Positions 1-6,479 of a DNA stretch of 11,374 nt are shown piece by piece (the first letter of the stretch is position 1; each line of letters opens with the position of its first letter). The translations under genes were made by a program, and so were the position numbers. The notes beneath the pieces were generated by a model. It saw only the letters and a list, made by a program, of their open reading frames with translations, ran no database searches and had not been told where the DNA came from. Location: positions 1-11,374 of the forward strand of contig JASLZO010000023.1 in assembly GCA_030754805.1 (NCBI GenBank). The letters are read 5' to 3'. This DNA comes from Dehalococcoidia bacterium. Lineage in GTDB: Bacteria; Chloroflexota; Dehalococcoidia; UBA6926.

Positions 1-635
1 CCCCGAACATTGTCGTCGGGTTCGCACGAATGGCTGGCCGAGCTGTCGGGATAGTCGGGCAACAGCCGATGGTTCTCGCGGGCGCATTGGATATCAAGGC
101 CTCGATCAAGGCAGCCCGATTCGTCCGTTTCTGCGACTGCTTCAACATACCCATCCTGACACTGACCGACGTGCCGGGGTTCTTACCCGGCGTCGATCAA
201 GAGCACGGCGGGATCATCACCCACGGATCGAAGCTGTTGTACGCGTATGCGGAAGCAACGGTCCCGAAGGTCAACGTCGTGACACGAAAGTCGTACGGCG
301 GAGCATTCCTAGTCATGTCGTCCCAGGCACTGCGTGGAGACATCAACTACGCCTGGCCCGGCGCCGAGATCGCCGTCATGGGCTCGGAGGGAGCGGCCAA
401 CATCATCTACCGTGACCGGATTCGTAACGCCGATGATCCAGAAGCGGAGCGTAGCGAGGCCATCAACGAATACCAGGAGCGTTTCGCGAATCCGTACATC
501 GCCGCTAGTCGAGGGTACATAGAGGATGTGATTGACCCTGCAGAAACGCGAATGGCAGTCACCCGTGCATTCGAGATGCTCCAGAACAAGCGTGACACGC
601 TTCCTCCGAAGAAACACGGAAACATCCCCCTGTAG
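1..635 (+). CDS. Acyl-CoA carboxylase beta (carboxyltransferase) subunit, C-terminal part
   Basis: The gene is cut by the window start; about 211 C-terminal residues remain of a family usually near 520, in the frame whose first full codon is at position 3. These enzymes move the carboxyl group between biotin and propionyl-CoA (or methylmalonyl-CoA) in the cytoplasm. Family signatures seen are TDVPGFLPGVDQEHGGIITHG, KVNVVTRKSYGGAFLVMSSQ and AWPGAEIAVMGSEGA, which form the CoA-binding crotonase-like fold and oxyanion holes of the PccB / MmdA / transcarboxylase 12S family. The stop TAG at 633-635 shares its last base with the GTG start of the next gene, so the two are probably translationally coupled. 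Family membership is firm. Whether the partner is a biotin carboxylase (PCC), a decarboxylase or a transcarboxylase cannot be told from this fragment. Confidence 0.93.
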   Translation, partial: PNIVVGFARMAGRAVGIVGQQPMVLAGALDIKASIKAARFVRFCDCFNIPILTLTDVPGFLPGVDQEHGGIITHGSKLLYAYAEATVPKVNVVTRKSYGGAFLVMSSQALRGDINYAWPGAEIAVMGSEGAANIIYRDRIRNADDPEAERSEAINEYQERFANPYIAASRGYIEDVIDPAETRMAVTRAFEMLQNKRDTLPPKKHGNIPL

Positions 636-871
636 TGTCCTCGATTCCTGAACCCTCGAACCTCCGTCTTCGGGCCGCGATAATCGCAGCGGTCGCCGCC
701 TACGAAGCTGATGTCGCGCCGCTTCGCGACCTCTCGTCGACAGAAACACGATGGCGCACTTACGGGCGGCTCGCACAGATGGCCACACGTTTCGAAGGGC
801 GACGTAATTTGCCCAGCTTACCGGTCGGAGAATTGAGTTGGCGACAAGCGCAAACGAGGTTGGTGGGATGA
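635..871 (+). CDS. Small protein between the two carboxyltransferase genes, function unknown (epsilon-like)
   Basis: A 78-residue protein with a GTG start at 635-637 that overlaps the upstream TAG by one base; its TGA at 869-871 overlaps the ATG of the next gene (ATGA). The double overlap makes it a real member of the operon. The N-terminal half holds a moderately hydrophobic alanine-rich stretch (RAAIIAAVAAYEA, about residues 13-25), too short and polar for a clear membrane helix. The middle has a WRTYGRLAQM segment (about 41-50). Small accessory subunits with an Ala-rich helix followed by a W-x-x-x-G/A-R-L motif often sit beside biotin-dependent carboxylase/decarboxylase genes, so an epsilon/gamma-like assembly subunit is my best guess. 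I do not recognise a defined family, and no catalytic motif is visible. Confidence 0.6.
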   Translation: MSSIPEPSNLRLRAAIIAAVAAYEADVAPLRDLSSTETRWRTYGRLAQMATRFEGRRNLPSLPVGELSWRQAQTRLVG

Positions 872-2598
872 GCACGTCTTCCGACCGCACGGTTTTTCGA
901 CCTGGCTCGGGCAAGCTTCAGATCACCGACCTGAGCCTGCGAGACGGCCACCAGTCGATGCTTGCGACACGGATGCGCACCAACGACATCCTGGAAGTTA
1001 TCGGCATCCTCGACTCCATCGGTTTCGCATCGCTCGAAGTCTGGGGTGGAGCCACGTTCGACGTCATGACCCGGTTCCTCAACGAGGACCCCTGGGACCG
1101 CGTCCGTGAACTCAAGAAGGCGGCGCCGAAAACTCCCTTCATGATGCTTCTTCGCGGCCAGAACCTGGTCGGGTATCGCAATTATTCGGACGACGTGGTC
1201 GAGGCGTTCGTCAAGCACGCCGCCGAGACCGGTATCGACATTTTCCGAGTTTTCGACGCGCTGAATGACGAACGGAATTTCGAGACAGCCTTCCGGGCAA
1301 TCAGCGACTCGGGGAAGCACATCCAAGGAACCGTTTGCTACTCGCTTACCGAACGGAAGATGGGCGGCCCGGTGTTCAACCGGGAGTATTTCGTCCAGAA
1401 GGCCAAGACGATTGAGGGGATGGGCGCCGACTCTCTTTGCTTGAAGGACATGGCCGGGCTCCTTTCGCCGTACGACGCATATGACCTCATTAGTGCGCTG
1501 AAAGACGCCATCTCGATCCCAGTCCAACTGCACTCTCACTACACCTCTGGCTTGGCACAGATGACGCAGCTGAAGGCCATCGAAGCGGGCGTGGACATCG
1601 TCGATACGGCGCTATCGCCATTGGCGCTTCGGTCATCCCACCCGCCGATCGAGCCGCTCGCGGTCGCTCTTGAACAGACGGAGCGTGATACGGGATTCGA
1701 ACTTTCGTCTTTGATCGAGGCTGGCAAAGCCCTCGAAAGTGTGCTTCAAAAGAGCTATCGCCATCTCCATGCGGGTGGCGCGTTCAGCCTGGTCGACACG
1801 AATGTCCTCACGCACCAGGTGCCTGGTGGTATGACGACCAACCTCTCTTCACAGCTCGAGGAAGCGGACGCGATCGATCGACTCGATGAAGTGCTCGAAG
1901 AGCTGCCGAGGACCAGGGCGGATTTGGGGTCGCCTCCACTCGTAACGCCGACAAGCCAGATCATCGGCATCCAGGCCGTCCAGAACGTTCTCTTCGGCCG
2001 GTACTCCATGATCAGCTCTCAGGTAAGGGACTACGCATACGGCTTATATGGGCAGCCGCCTCTCCCCATGGACCCCGAGGTCGTCGCGGCCGCCCTGAAG
2101 GGGTACGAGCGGGGAGAGACCCCTACTACGGGACGTCCGGCGGACATCCTCGAGCCGGAGATGGCAAAGGTTCGCGAAGAAGTCGGGGATCTTGCCAAAG
2201 ACGAAGGCGATCTCTTGATATATGCGCTCTATCCGGTGACCGGCGAACTCTTTCTGAAATGGAAGCACGGAGTCGAGGAACCACCGCCGGAAGTCCAACC
2301 GGGTCCACCCCCGCCGCAGCCGTCCAGCGGGACGATCGAGGCCGCGCCGGCGAGCCCTCCGAGCCCACGGGCTCGGACTTATAACGTCCATGTCTCGGGT
2401 GAGTCGTACGAGGTGGTTGTCGATCCGACCGATGGTGATCCGGACGTCCGGGCCCGAACCCGCGTTAGTGGCACCGCAGCCGGGCCTCCTGCGCTCGCCC
2501 CCCCGCCCCCGACTCTCGCCTCAACTACTGCGGTCTCAGCTCCCGAAGGCGGTGCCCTGATCACCGCTCCCATGCCGGCGTTGGTGATCTCTTACTAG
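868..2598 (+). CDS. Biotin-dependent carboxyltransferase (PycB / OadA / transcarboxylase 5S type), cut by an in-frame TAG
   Basis: This enzyme transfers CO2 between carboxybiotin and pyruvate/oxaloacetate. I start at ATG 868, which overlaps the upstream stop as ATGA and has GGTGGG just upstream; a TTG at 838 is possible but would overlap more. Residues 1 to about 290 form the TIM barrel: DLSLRDGHQS (21-30), SLCLKDMAG with the carbamylated-lysine position K193, and LHSHYTSG (221-228). The expected metal ligands are D26, K193, H222 and H224. THQVPGGM (315-322) is the conserved carboxyltransferase motif. After about residue 470 come Pro/Ala-rich linkers, then TYNVHVSGESYEVVV (504-518) and the start of a biotin-carrier domain, APMPALVISY. 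The frame stops at residue 577 (TAG, 2596-2598), short of the biotinylation motif, which follows in the same frame. As written, the product lacks the biotin lysine; the catalytic domain looks intact. Confidence 0.92.
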   Translation: MSTSSDRTVFRPGSGKLQITDLSLRDGHQSMLATRMRTNDILEVIGILDSIGFASLEVWGGATFDVMTRFLNEDPWDRVRELKKAAPKTPFMMLLRGQNLVGYRNYSDDVVEAFVKHAAETGIDIFRVFDALNDERNFETAFRAISDSGKHIQGTVCYSLTERKMGGPVFNREYFVQKAKTIEGMGADSLCLKDMAGLLSPYDAYDLISALKDAISIPVQLHSHYTSGLAQMTQLKAIEAGVDIVDTALSPLALRSSHPPIEPLAVALEQTERDTGFELSSLIEAGKALESVLQKSYRHLHAGGAFSLVDTNVLTHQVPGGMTTNLSSQLEEADAIDRLDEVLEELPRTRADLGSPPLVTPTSQIIGIQAVQNVLFGRYSMISSQVRDYAYGLYGQPPLPMDPEVVAAALKGYERGETPTTGRPADILEPEMAKVREEVGDLAKDEGDLLIYALYPVTGELFLKWKHGVEEPPPEVQPGPPPPQPSSGTIEAAPASPPSPRARTYNVHVSGESYEVVVDPTDGDPDVRARTRVSGTAAGPPALAPPPPTLASTTAVSAPEGGALITAPMPALVISY

Positions 2599-2781
2599 GT
2601 CAAGGTCGGTCAGCACTTGAGTGCTGGAGACACGATCGTCATTATCGAGGCGATGAAGATGCAGAACCTGTTGCCGTCACCCAGCGACGGAGTCGTCCTG
2701 GAGTTACCTAGACAAGCGGGGGACCGAGTCAGCCGTGGGGATGTGCTAGCCGTCATCGGCCCTGAGTCTGATAGTAAGTAG
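2599..2781 (+). pseudogene. Second half of the biotin-carrier domain, in frame after the TAG
   Basis: Directly after the TAG at 2596-2598 the same frame continues for 60 sense codons to a second TAG at 2779-2781. It reads VKVGQHLSAGDTIVIIEAMKM, then a PSPSDGVV segment and RGDVLAVIGPE. This is the canonical second half of a biotinyl/lipoyl-type carrier domain with the biotin lysine in EAMKM (AAG at 2656-2658, residue 597 of the read-through protein). With read-through the whole gene would encode 637 residues, including one at the TAG, a normal length for a fused 5S plus 1.3S-type subunit. No convincing start codon with a ribosome binding site lies inside, and half a carrier domain should not fold alone, so I read this as the separated tail of the upstream gene. 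Nonsense mutation, sequencing error and stop-codon read-through remain possible. Confidence 0.85.
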
Positions 2782-2941
2782 TGGGGAGATCGGCACCCGA
2801 CAGGATCGTGATGACCCGACGGCCGTCGCCACCGGCGACATGGCAGACTCTATCGGCGCCAAGATGCAGTCCGGCCGCTGATCTTTTTTGAATGAACACA
2901 GTCGATTAGAACGGAAACGCCCAATTTCAGGAGGGAAACTG
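2782..2941 (+). other. Intergenic spacer before mdh
   Basis: A 160-base spacer with no credible gene. It holds a perfect 6-bp hairpin, GTCGCC-ACC-GGCGAC at 2825-2839, without a following T-run, and a run of six T at 2884-2889 not preceded by a strong stem. Neither is a convincing intrinsic terminator. I see no promoter with good spacing; mdh may be co-transcribed with the carboxyltransferase genes or have its own weak promoter here. Confidence 0.5.
2929..2934 (+). promoter_or_regulatory. Ribosome binding site of mdh
   Basis: AGGAGG lies seven bases before the ATG at 2942. This near-ideal Shine-Dalgarno site decides the start: an in-frame TTG at 2888 would add 18 residues upstream of the Rossmann fold and lacks such a site. 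Confidence 0.9.
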
Positions 2942-3871
2942 ATGCGGAAAAAGGTCACAGTCGTCGGAGCTGGGAATGTGGGAGCAACGGCGGCACAGAG
3001 GATCGCGGAGCGTGATTACGCTAACGTCGTTCTGGTGGATGTCGTGGAAGGACTTCCGCAGGGAAAAGGTCTCGACCTCGCTGAGAGCGGCCCGGTCCTC
3101 GATTACGACTCGGACATCATCGGGACGAATGACTACGCGCCGACCGCGAACTCTGATCTCGTGATCATCACCGCGGGCATCGCGCGACGGCCTGGAATGA
3201 CTCGTGATGATCTGTTGAAGACCAACATGGGAATCATGGGAGCGGTCGTCGGCGAAGTGGTGCGCAACTCCCCCGACTCGATCCTGATGATCGTCTCCAA
3301 CCCGTTGGATGCAATGGTTTATCACGCGCACAAACTCTCGGGTTTCCCCAAGGAACGCGTCGTCGGGATGGCCGGTGTTCTCGACACCGCCCGCATGCGG
3401 ACATTCATCGCAAGCGAACTCAACGTGTCGGTCGAGGATGTCCAGGCCTTGGTGCTCGGTGGGCACGGCGACACCATGGTCCCGCTAGTCCGGTACACGA
3501 CCGTCGGTGGGATACCCCTCAGCACATGGCTCTCGCAAGACAAGATCAATGCGATCGTCCAGCGGACTCGCGATGGCGGCGGTGAGATCGTGAGTCTCTT
3601 GAAGACGGGAAGCGCGTTCTACGCTCCTTCGGCGGCCGTCGTTCAGATGACCGACGCGATCCTTCTCGACAAGAAACGCATACTCCCCGCCGCCGCCTAT
3701 CTGGACGGCGAGTACGGAACGAGCGGAGTGTTCGTCGGAGTGCCCGTGATCCTCGGGGCTAAAGGCGTCGAAAAAGTCATCGACCTCGAACTCACGCCGG
3801 AGGAGAAGGCCGGGTTTGACCACTCGGTCGAAGCCGTGAACGAACTCGTCGAGGCAATGGCGAACCTGTAA
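2942..3871 (+). CDS. mdh: Malate dehydrogenase, NAD-dependent (LDH-like type)
   Basis: A 309-residue cytoplasmic enzyme that interconverts malate and oxaloacetate with NAD. The Rossmann motif VVGAGNVGAT (residues 7-16) is followed by an acidic residue, D33, at the end of the second strand, typical of NAD rather than NADP use. The substrate loop AGIARRPGMTRDDLL (78-92) carries the arginines (R83 and R88) expected of malate dehydrogenase; lactate dehydrogenases have Gln at the discriminating position. VSNPLD (118-123), LDTARMR (147-153) and GGHGDTMVPL (173-182, catalytic H175, paired with D148) are all present. The length is normal and the start is fixed by AGGAGG. It follows a pyruvate/oxaloacetate carboxyltransferase whose C4 product it could use, and it faces the succinate dehydrogenase operon. 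The stop is TAA, with an inverted repeat 21 bases further on. Confidence 0.97.
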   Translation: MRKKVTVVGAGNVGATAAQRIAERDYANVVLVDVVEGLPQGKGLDLAESGPVLDYDSDIIGTNDYAPTANSDLVIITAGIARRPGMTRDDLLKTNMGIMGAVVGEVVRNSPDSILMIVSNPLDAMVYHAHKLSGFPKERVVGMAGVLDTARMRTFIASELNVSVEDVQALVLGGHGDTMVPLVRYTTVGGIPLSTWLSQDKINAIVQRTRDGGGEIVSLLKTGSAFYAPSAAVVQMTDAILLDKKRILPAAAYLDGEYGTSGVFVGVPVILGAKGVEKVIDLELTPEEKAGFDHSVEAVNELVEAMANL

Positions 3872-3892
3872 CGAAACCTAGCCGAAGCTGCA

Positions 3893-3924
3893 AACGAGGC
3901 CGTCGCCGTCGCGACGGCCTCGTT
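3893..3924. terminator. Inverted repeat between convergent genes, probable bidirectional terminator
   Basis: A perfect 13-bp stem, AACGAGGCCGTCG at 3893-3905 pairing with CGACGGCCTCGTT at 3912-3924, encloses a 6-base loop. It lies 21 bases after the mdh stop and 7 bases beyond the end of the convergent methyltransferase gene. The flanks are only modestly T-rich (TTCCTTGT on the + side, TTTGC on the - side), so termination is inferred mainly from the strong stem and the position between convergent genes. Confidence 0.85.
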
Positions 3925-3931
3925 CCTTGTC

Positions 3932-4624
3932 TCACCTAGACACCGTCTCGAAGATCGCCACTTCCCAGAATCCCGCGTGCCCCGTGAAGATGCGAGTGAG
4001 GCCTTTGCCCTTGAGCACCAGTTCGATATCGGTCGGCGAATGCATGTAGACGCGGAAAGGATGTCGGCGGAGAGCCTGAAATACGTTGAGCATCCAGAAA
4101 CTGGCCCTTCCCCACCAGGTCCGCCTCGGATACGTCAGGCCGCAGTAGAGTTTTGTCTTTTCGCCTGCCGCTCCGACCAGTGCGCTCAGGTTCGGGTAAC
4201 AACAGATGACGCGATCCAACAGGACGATGTCGGCGCTCTCGATCTGGTCTTGCACTTCGACGAAGTCACCAAAGCAGCGGTCTGAGCGGTCATCCAGCCC
4301 CAGTTCCTCCGCAAGCTCCACTGCCGTCGTGACATTCGCGGAAGAAGCGTCGATCGAAATGGAATGCGAGGCACCGCCCTTGACCAGTTCCAGGTTCAGC
4401 GCTCCGATGCCCGCACCGATCTCGAGGACCGACTTGCTCCCGATTCCAGCTGCTACCAGTTCGTCAACCAGGATCTGTGCCCGTTTCCCGAGACCCTCCT
4501 CGCGATAGCTCTTCATTTCTCGTCGGGCGTATCTGTCGTTGAATACCGAGTCAAGAAAGCCCACCGGGCAGCAGTCACTGTTGGAGTGCTGTCCGTCTTC
4601 AGACACGGCGCGATCAAAAGGCAT
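3932..4624 (-). CDS. Class I SAM-dependent methyltransferase, substrate unknown
   Basis: A 230-residue protein. VLEIGAGIGAL (66-76) is motif I, the glycine-rich SAM-binding loop; D92 in SIDAS is the acidic residue at the end of strand 2; GD at 119-120 and LLDRVICCYP (135-144) occupy the adenine-binding and motif IV positions. The N-terminus has a CCP segment (18-20) and a YREEGLGKRA stretch, and the C-terminus ends with GFWEVAIFET. These features recall a group of methyltransferases annotated near Mg-protoporphyrin O-methyltransferase (BchM-like), but nothing here supports pigment synthesis. The gene starts 18 bases after the sdhE stop with no good Shine-Dalgarno sequence, so it is probably the last cistron of the sdh operon. 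A small-molecule O- or C-methyltransferase is plausible; the substrate is open. Confidence 0.85.
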   Translation of the reverse strand: MPFDRAVSEDGQHSNSDCCPVGFLDSVFNDRYARREMKSYREEGLGKRAQILVDELVAAGIGSKSVLEIGAGIGALNLELVKGGASHSISIDASSANVTTAVELAEELGLDDRSDRCFGDFVEVQDQIESADIVLLDRVICCYPNLSALVGAAGEKTKLYCGLTYPRRTWWGRASFWMLNVFQALRRHPFRVYMHSPTDIELVLKGKGLTRIFTGHAGFWEVAIFETVSR

Positions 4625-4642
4625 TCGCCGGGCGTGGCGGGG

Positions 4643-5533
4643 CTATCCCCTTGACACTCCGCTCATCTGTATGAACGGTTCCGTGGAGATGATGTGCCGC
4701 TTCAGGCCCATCTCTTTCACGTTGAAACCAAGCGCGGATCCAATCATCTGAGGCAGATGCAACACCGGCATGTTGATCGGACGCCCCGCGGCGTTACTTG
4801 CCTTCGGTTGGAACTCGTCCAGACTGATATGGCAGAGAGGGCACGGCGTGACCATGATGTGGGCGCCTTTATCCTTGGCTGCCTGAGTATGGTTGGCAAC
4901 CATCCGGAGCCCATTGGACTCGTTGATCGTCATGATCGGAAACCCACAGCATCGCCACTTTCCTTCGTAGTCAATGGGTTCGGCACCAAGCGTCTCGACG
5001 ATTTTTTCGAGGTACTGACCGCGGTCTGGGTGTTCGTCGAACCCGAGGACGTAGCGAGGCCGCAACACATAACACCCGTAGAACGGCGCAACCTTAATCC
5101 CGTGGAGCGGGTTCACGACCATCGTCTTAAGTTCATCCAGACCCATCTCTTCGACGATCGCCCACATCATGTGGGTAACTCGAACGGTGCCCTTGTATTC
5201 GAGTCCCTCCGCCCGGAGGTTCTCGTTGATCTTCGCCAGGTATTCGGGTCTCTCCCGGAGCTTGTAGTTGACGCTGCTCATAACGCCCTGGCACGTCGAA
5301 CAGATGGTCAGGAGCGTATCCAGGCCTTGCTGCTCCGCGATCGCGAAGTTCCGAGCGTTCAATGTATCCACCAACTCATCGTTCCGTTCGCCCAGCACCC
5401 CGGCGCCCGTGCAATTGGCCTGGTCCAGTTCGACCAGCTCCATGCCAACCTTTGCAGCCACAGCGGTCACCGCCGGATAAAGCTCCGGGGTACCGCCTCG
5501 CGAAACACATCCGGGCCAAAAGGCGTAACGCAT
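4643..5533 (-). CDS. sdhE: Succinate dehydrogenase subunit E, HdrB-like cysteine-rich (CCG) protein
   Basis: A 296-residue protein with two CCG domains, as in heterodisulfide reductase subunit B. The first has C9, C41 and CSTC (C78, C81); the second has C154, C195-C196 (WRCCGFP) and CPLC (C231, C234). The first domain carries a single Cys (NCTGAG) where the second has CC. In E-type succinate dehydrogenases and related fumarate reductases this subunit replaces the haem-bearing membrane anchors and passes electrons from SdhB toward quinone. I start at ATG 5533, seven bases after the sdhB stop; the open frame continues upstream to 5701, but only as a shadow of sdhB, and the protein proper begins MRYAFWPGC. 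No membrane helix is evident, as expected for the family. Confusingly, the name SdhE is also used for an unrelated flavinylation factor. Confidence 0.9.
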   Translation of the reverse strand: MRYAFWPGCVSRGGTPELYPAVTAVAAKVGMELVELDQANCTGAGVLGERNDELVDTLNARNFAIAEQQGLDTLLTICSTCQGVMSSVNYKLRERPEYLAKINENLRAEGLEYKGTVRVTHMMWAIVEEMGLDELKTMVVNPLHGIKVAPFYGCYVLRPRYVLGFDEHPDRGQYLEKIVETLGAEPIDYEGKWRCCGFPIMTINESNGLRMVANHTQAAKDKGAHIMVTPCPLCHISLDEFQPKASNAAGRPINMPVLHLPQMIGSALGFNVKEMGLKRHIISTEPFIQMSGVSRG

Positions 5534-5540
5534 CGTGTCT

Positions 5541-6479
5541 CTAGACCCCCAGACGTTCGAATATCCGAGTAACCCTTTTTGCGGTGCTGATCCCTTTGTG
5601 GATGATTGGTGGGAGGCGACGCCGCAGCAGACGCCTGATCCCGAACGGTGCCAGCTCGAACCCCCATTTGGGGAAACCAAACGTCTTACGGGCCAACGCA
5701 AACTCGTCCAGCAAGCCGCTGTGCTTCACACTGTTCGAGAAGCCCTCGACGTGGCGGGCGCCGCGGGAGTCGGTGAGTCCCGACTCGATCGCCATGACGC
5801 GCATGTCCATGATTCGTTCCATCGGTTCGACGTCCTTGGGACACGCCTGAACGCACATGTTGCATCGCGTACAGTCCCAGATGCCGGAGGGTTCCACGTA
5901 GCTCTTCAGCCGTTCCTCGGTATGCCCGTCGCGCGGGTCCGCCGCAAAGCGAAATGCCTTCGCCAGCGCCGCCGGCCCGAGGAACGATTTATCAACTTCG
6001 AGCACCGTGCAGTCGGACACGCACGCGCCGCACATGATGCAGTTCATCGCGACGGCCAGCCGCATCATCGAATCGTTGGATACAAGATTCTCGCGTTCCG
6101 GTTCCGGCCCTTCGGGTTTCAGATACGGCCCGACCGTCTTCATCTTGTCCCAGAACGAATCCATATCGACCACGAGGTCCTTGATGACCGGCATATTCCC
6201 CATCGGATCCACCGTGATGGTCTCACCCTCGTGTTCGATCTGCGATATCAATGTTTTACACGCAAGCCGTGACTGACCGTTGATCTTCATCGAACAAGAA
6301 CCACAGATCGCGCTCCGGCATGAGCAACGCATCGATAGCGTCCCATCTTGCGCGTCACGGACCTCGAGCAGCCCTTCCAACACAGTTCCATATTCAGGTA
6401 AGTCGACTTCGTATTGCTTGCGGCTAGGGTCTTGGTCCGTCTCCGGGTCGAAACGGTAAACGTCAAGTTTGGTTGACAT
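5541..6479 (-). CDS. sdhB: Succinate dehydrogenase iron-sulfur subunit (E-type)
   Basis: A 312-residue electron-transfer subunit of complex II. The N-terminal ferredoxin domain has C54, C59, C62 and C74 for the [2Fe-2S] cluster (CRSAICGSC). The C-terminal domain has CIMCGACVSDC (C147, C150, C153, C157) and CTRCNMCVQACPK (C203, C206, C209, C213). Ordinary SdhB proteins lack the equivalent of C206 and bind [3Fe-4S] at centre S3; the extra cysteine, known from Sulfolobus-type enzymes, suggests a third cluster of [4Fe-4S] type. About 100 residues follow the last cysteine, ending in a basic stretch around RRLLRRRLPP (282-291). The ATG abuts the sdhA stop with no gap (TAG then ATG), so translation is surely coupled. 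The stop is TAG. Confidence 0.96.
   Translation of the reverse strand: MSTKLDVYRFDPETDQDPSRKQYEVDLPEYGTVLEGLLEVRDAQDGTLSMRCSCRSAICGSCSMKINGQSRLACKTLISQIEHEGETITVDPMGNMPVIKDLVVDMDSFWDKMKTVGPYLKPEGPEPERENLVSNDSMMRLAVAMNCIMCGACVSDCTVLEVDKSFLGPAALAKAFRFAADPRDGHTEERLKSYVEPSGIWDCTRCNMCVQACPKDVEPMERIMDMRVMAIESGLTDSRGARHVEGFSNSVKHSGLLDEFALARKTFGFPKWGFELAPFGIRRLLRRRLPPIIHKGISTAKRVTRIFERLGV

Noticed and set aside
760..1539. A 259-codon - strand open frame
   Set aside because: It is antisense to the catalytic barrel of the carboxyltransferase and carries no recognisable domain.
2596..2598. Genome-wide reassignment of TAG to an amino acid
   Set aside because: At least seven genes here end properly at TAG, two of them with the next gene starting at or inside the stop (633-635, and 6482-6480 followed directly by ATG), so TAG works as a stop.
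2825..2889. An intrinsic terminator after the carboxyltransferase gene
   Set aside because: The perfect 6-bp hairpin (2825-2839) and the six-T run (2884-2889) are 44 bases apart, so they do not form one terminator.
4694..6272. Long + strand open frames opposite sdhE and sdhB (4694-5572 and 5535-6272)
   Set aside because: They are antisense to genes with complete cysteine motifs; the translations are low-complexity His/Arg-rich and have no ribosome binding site.
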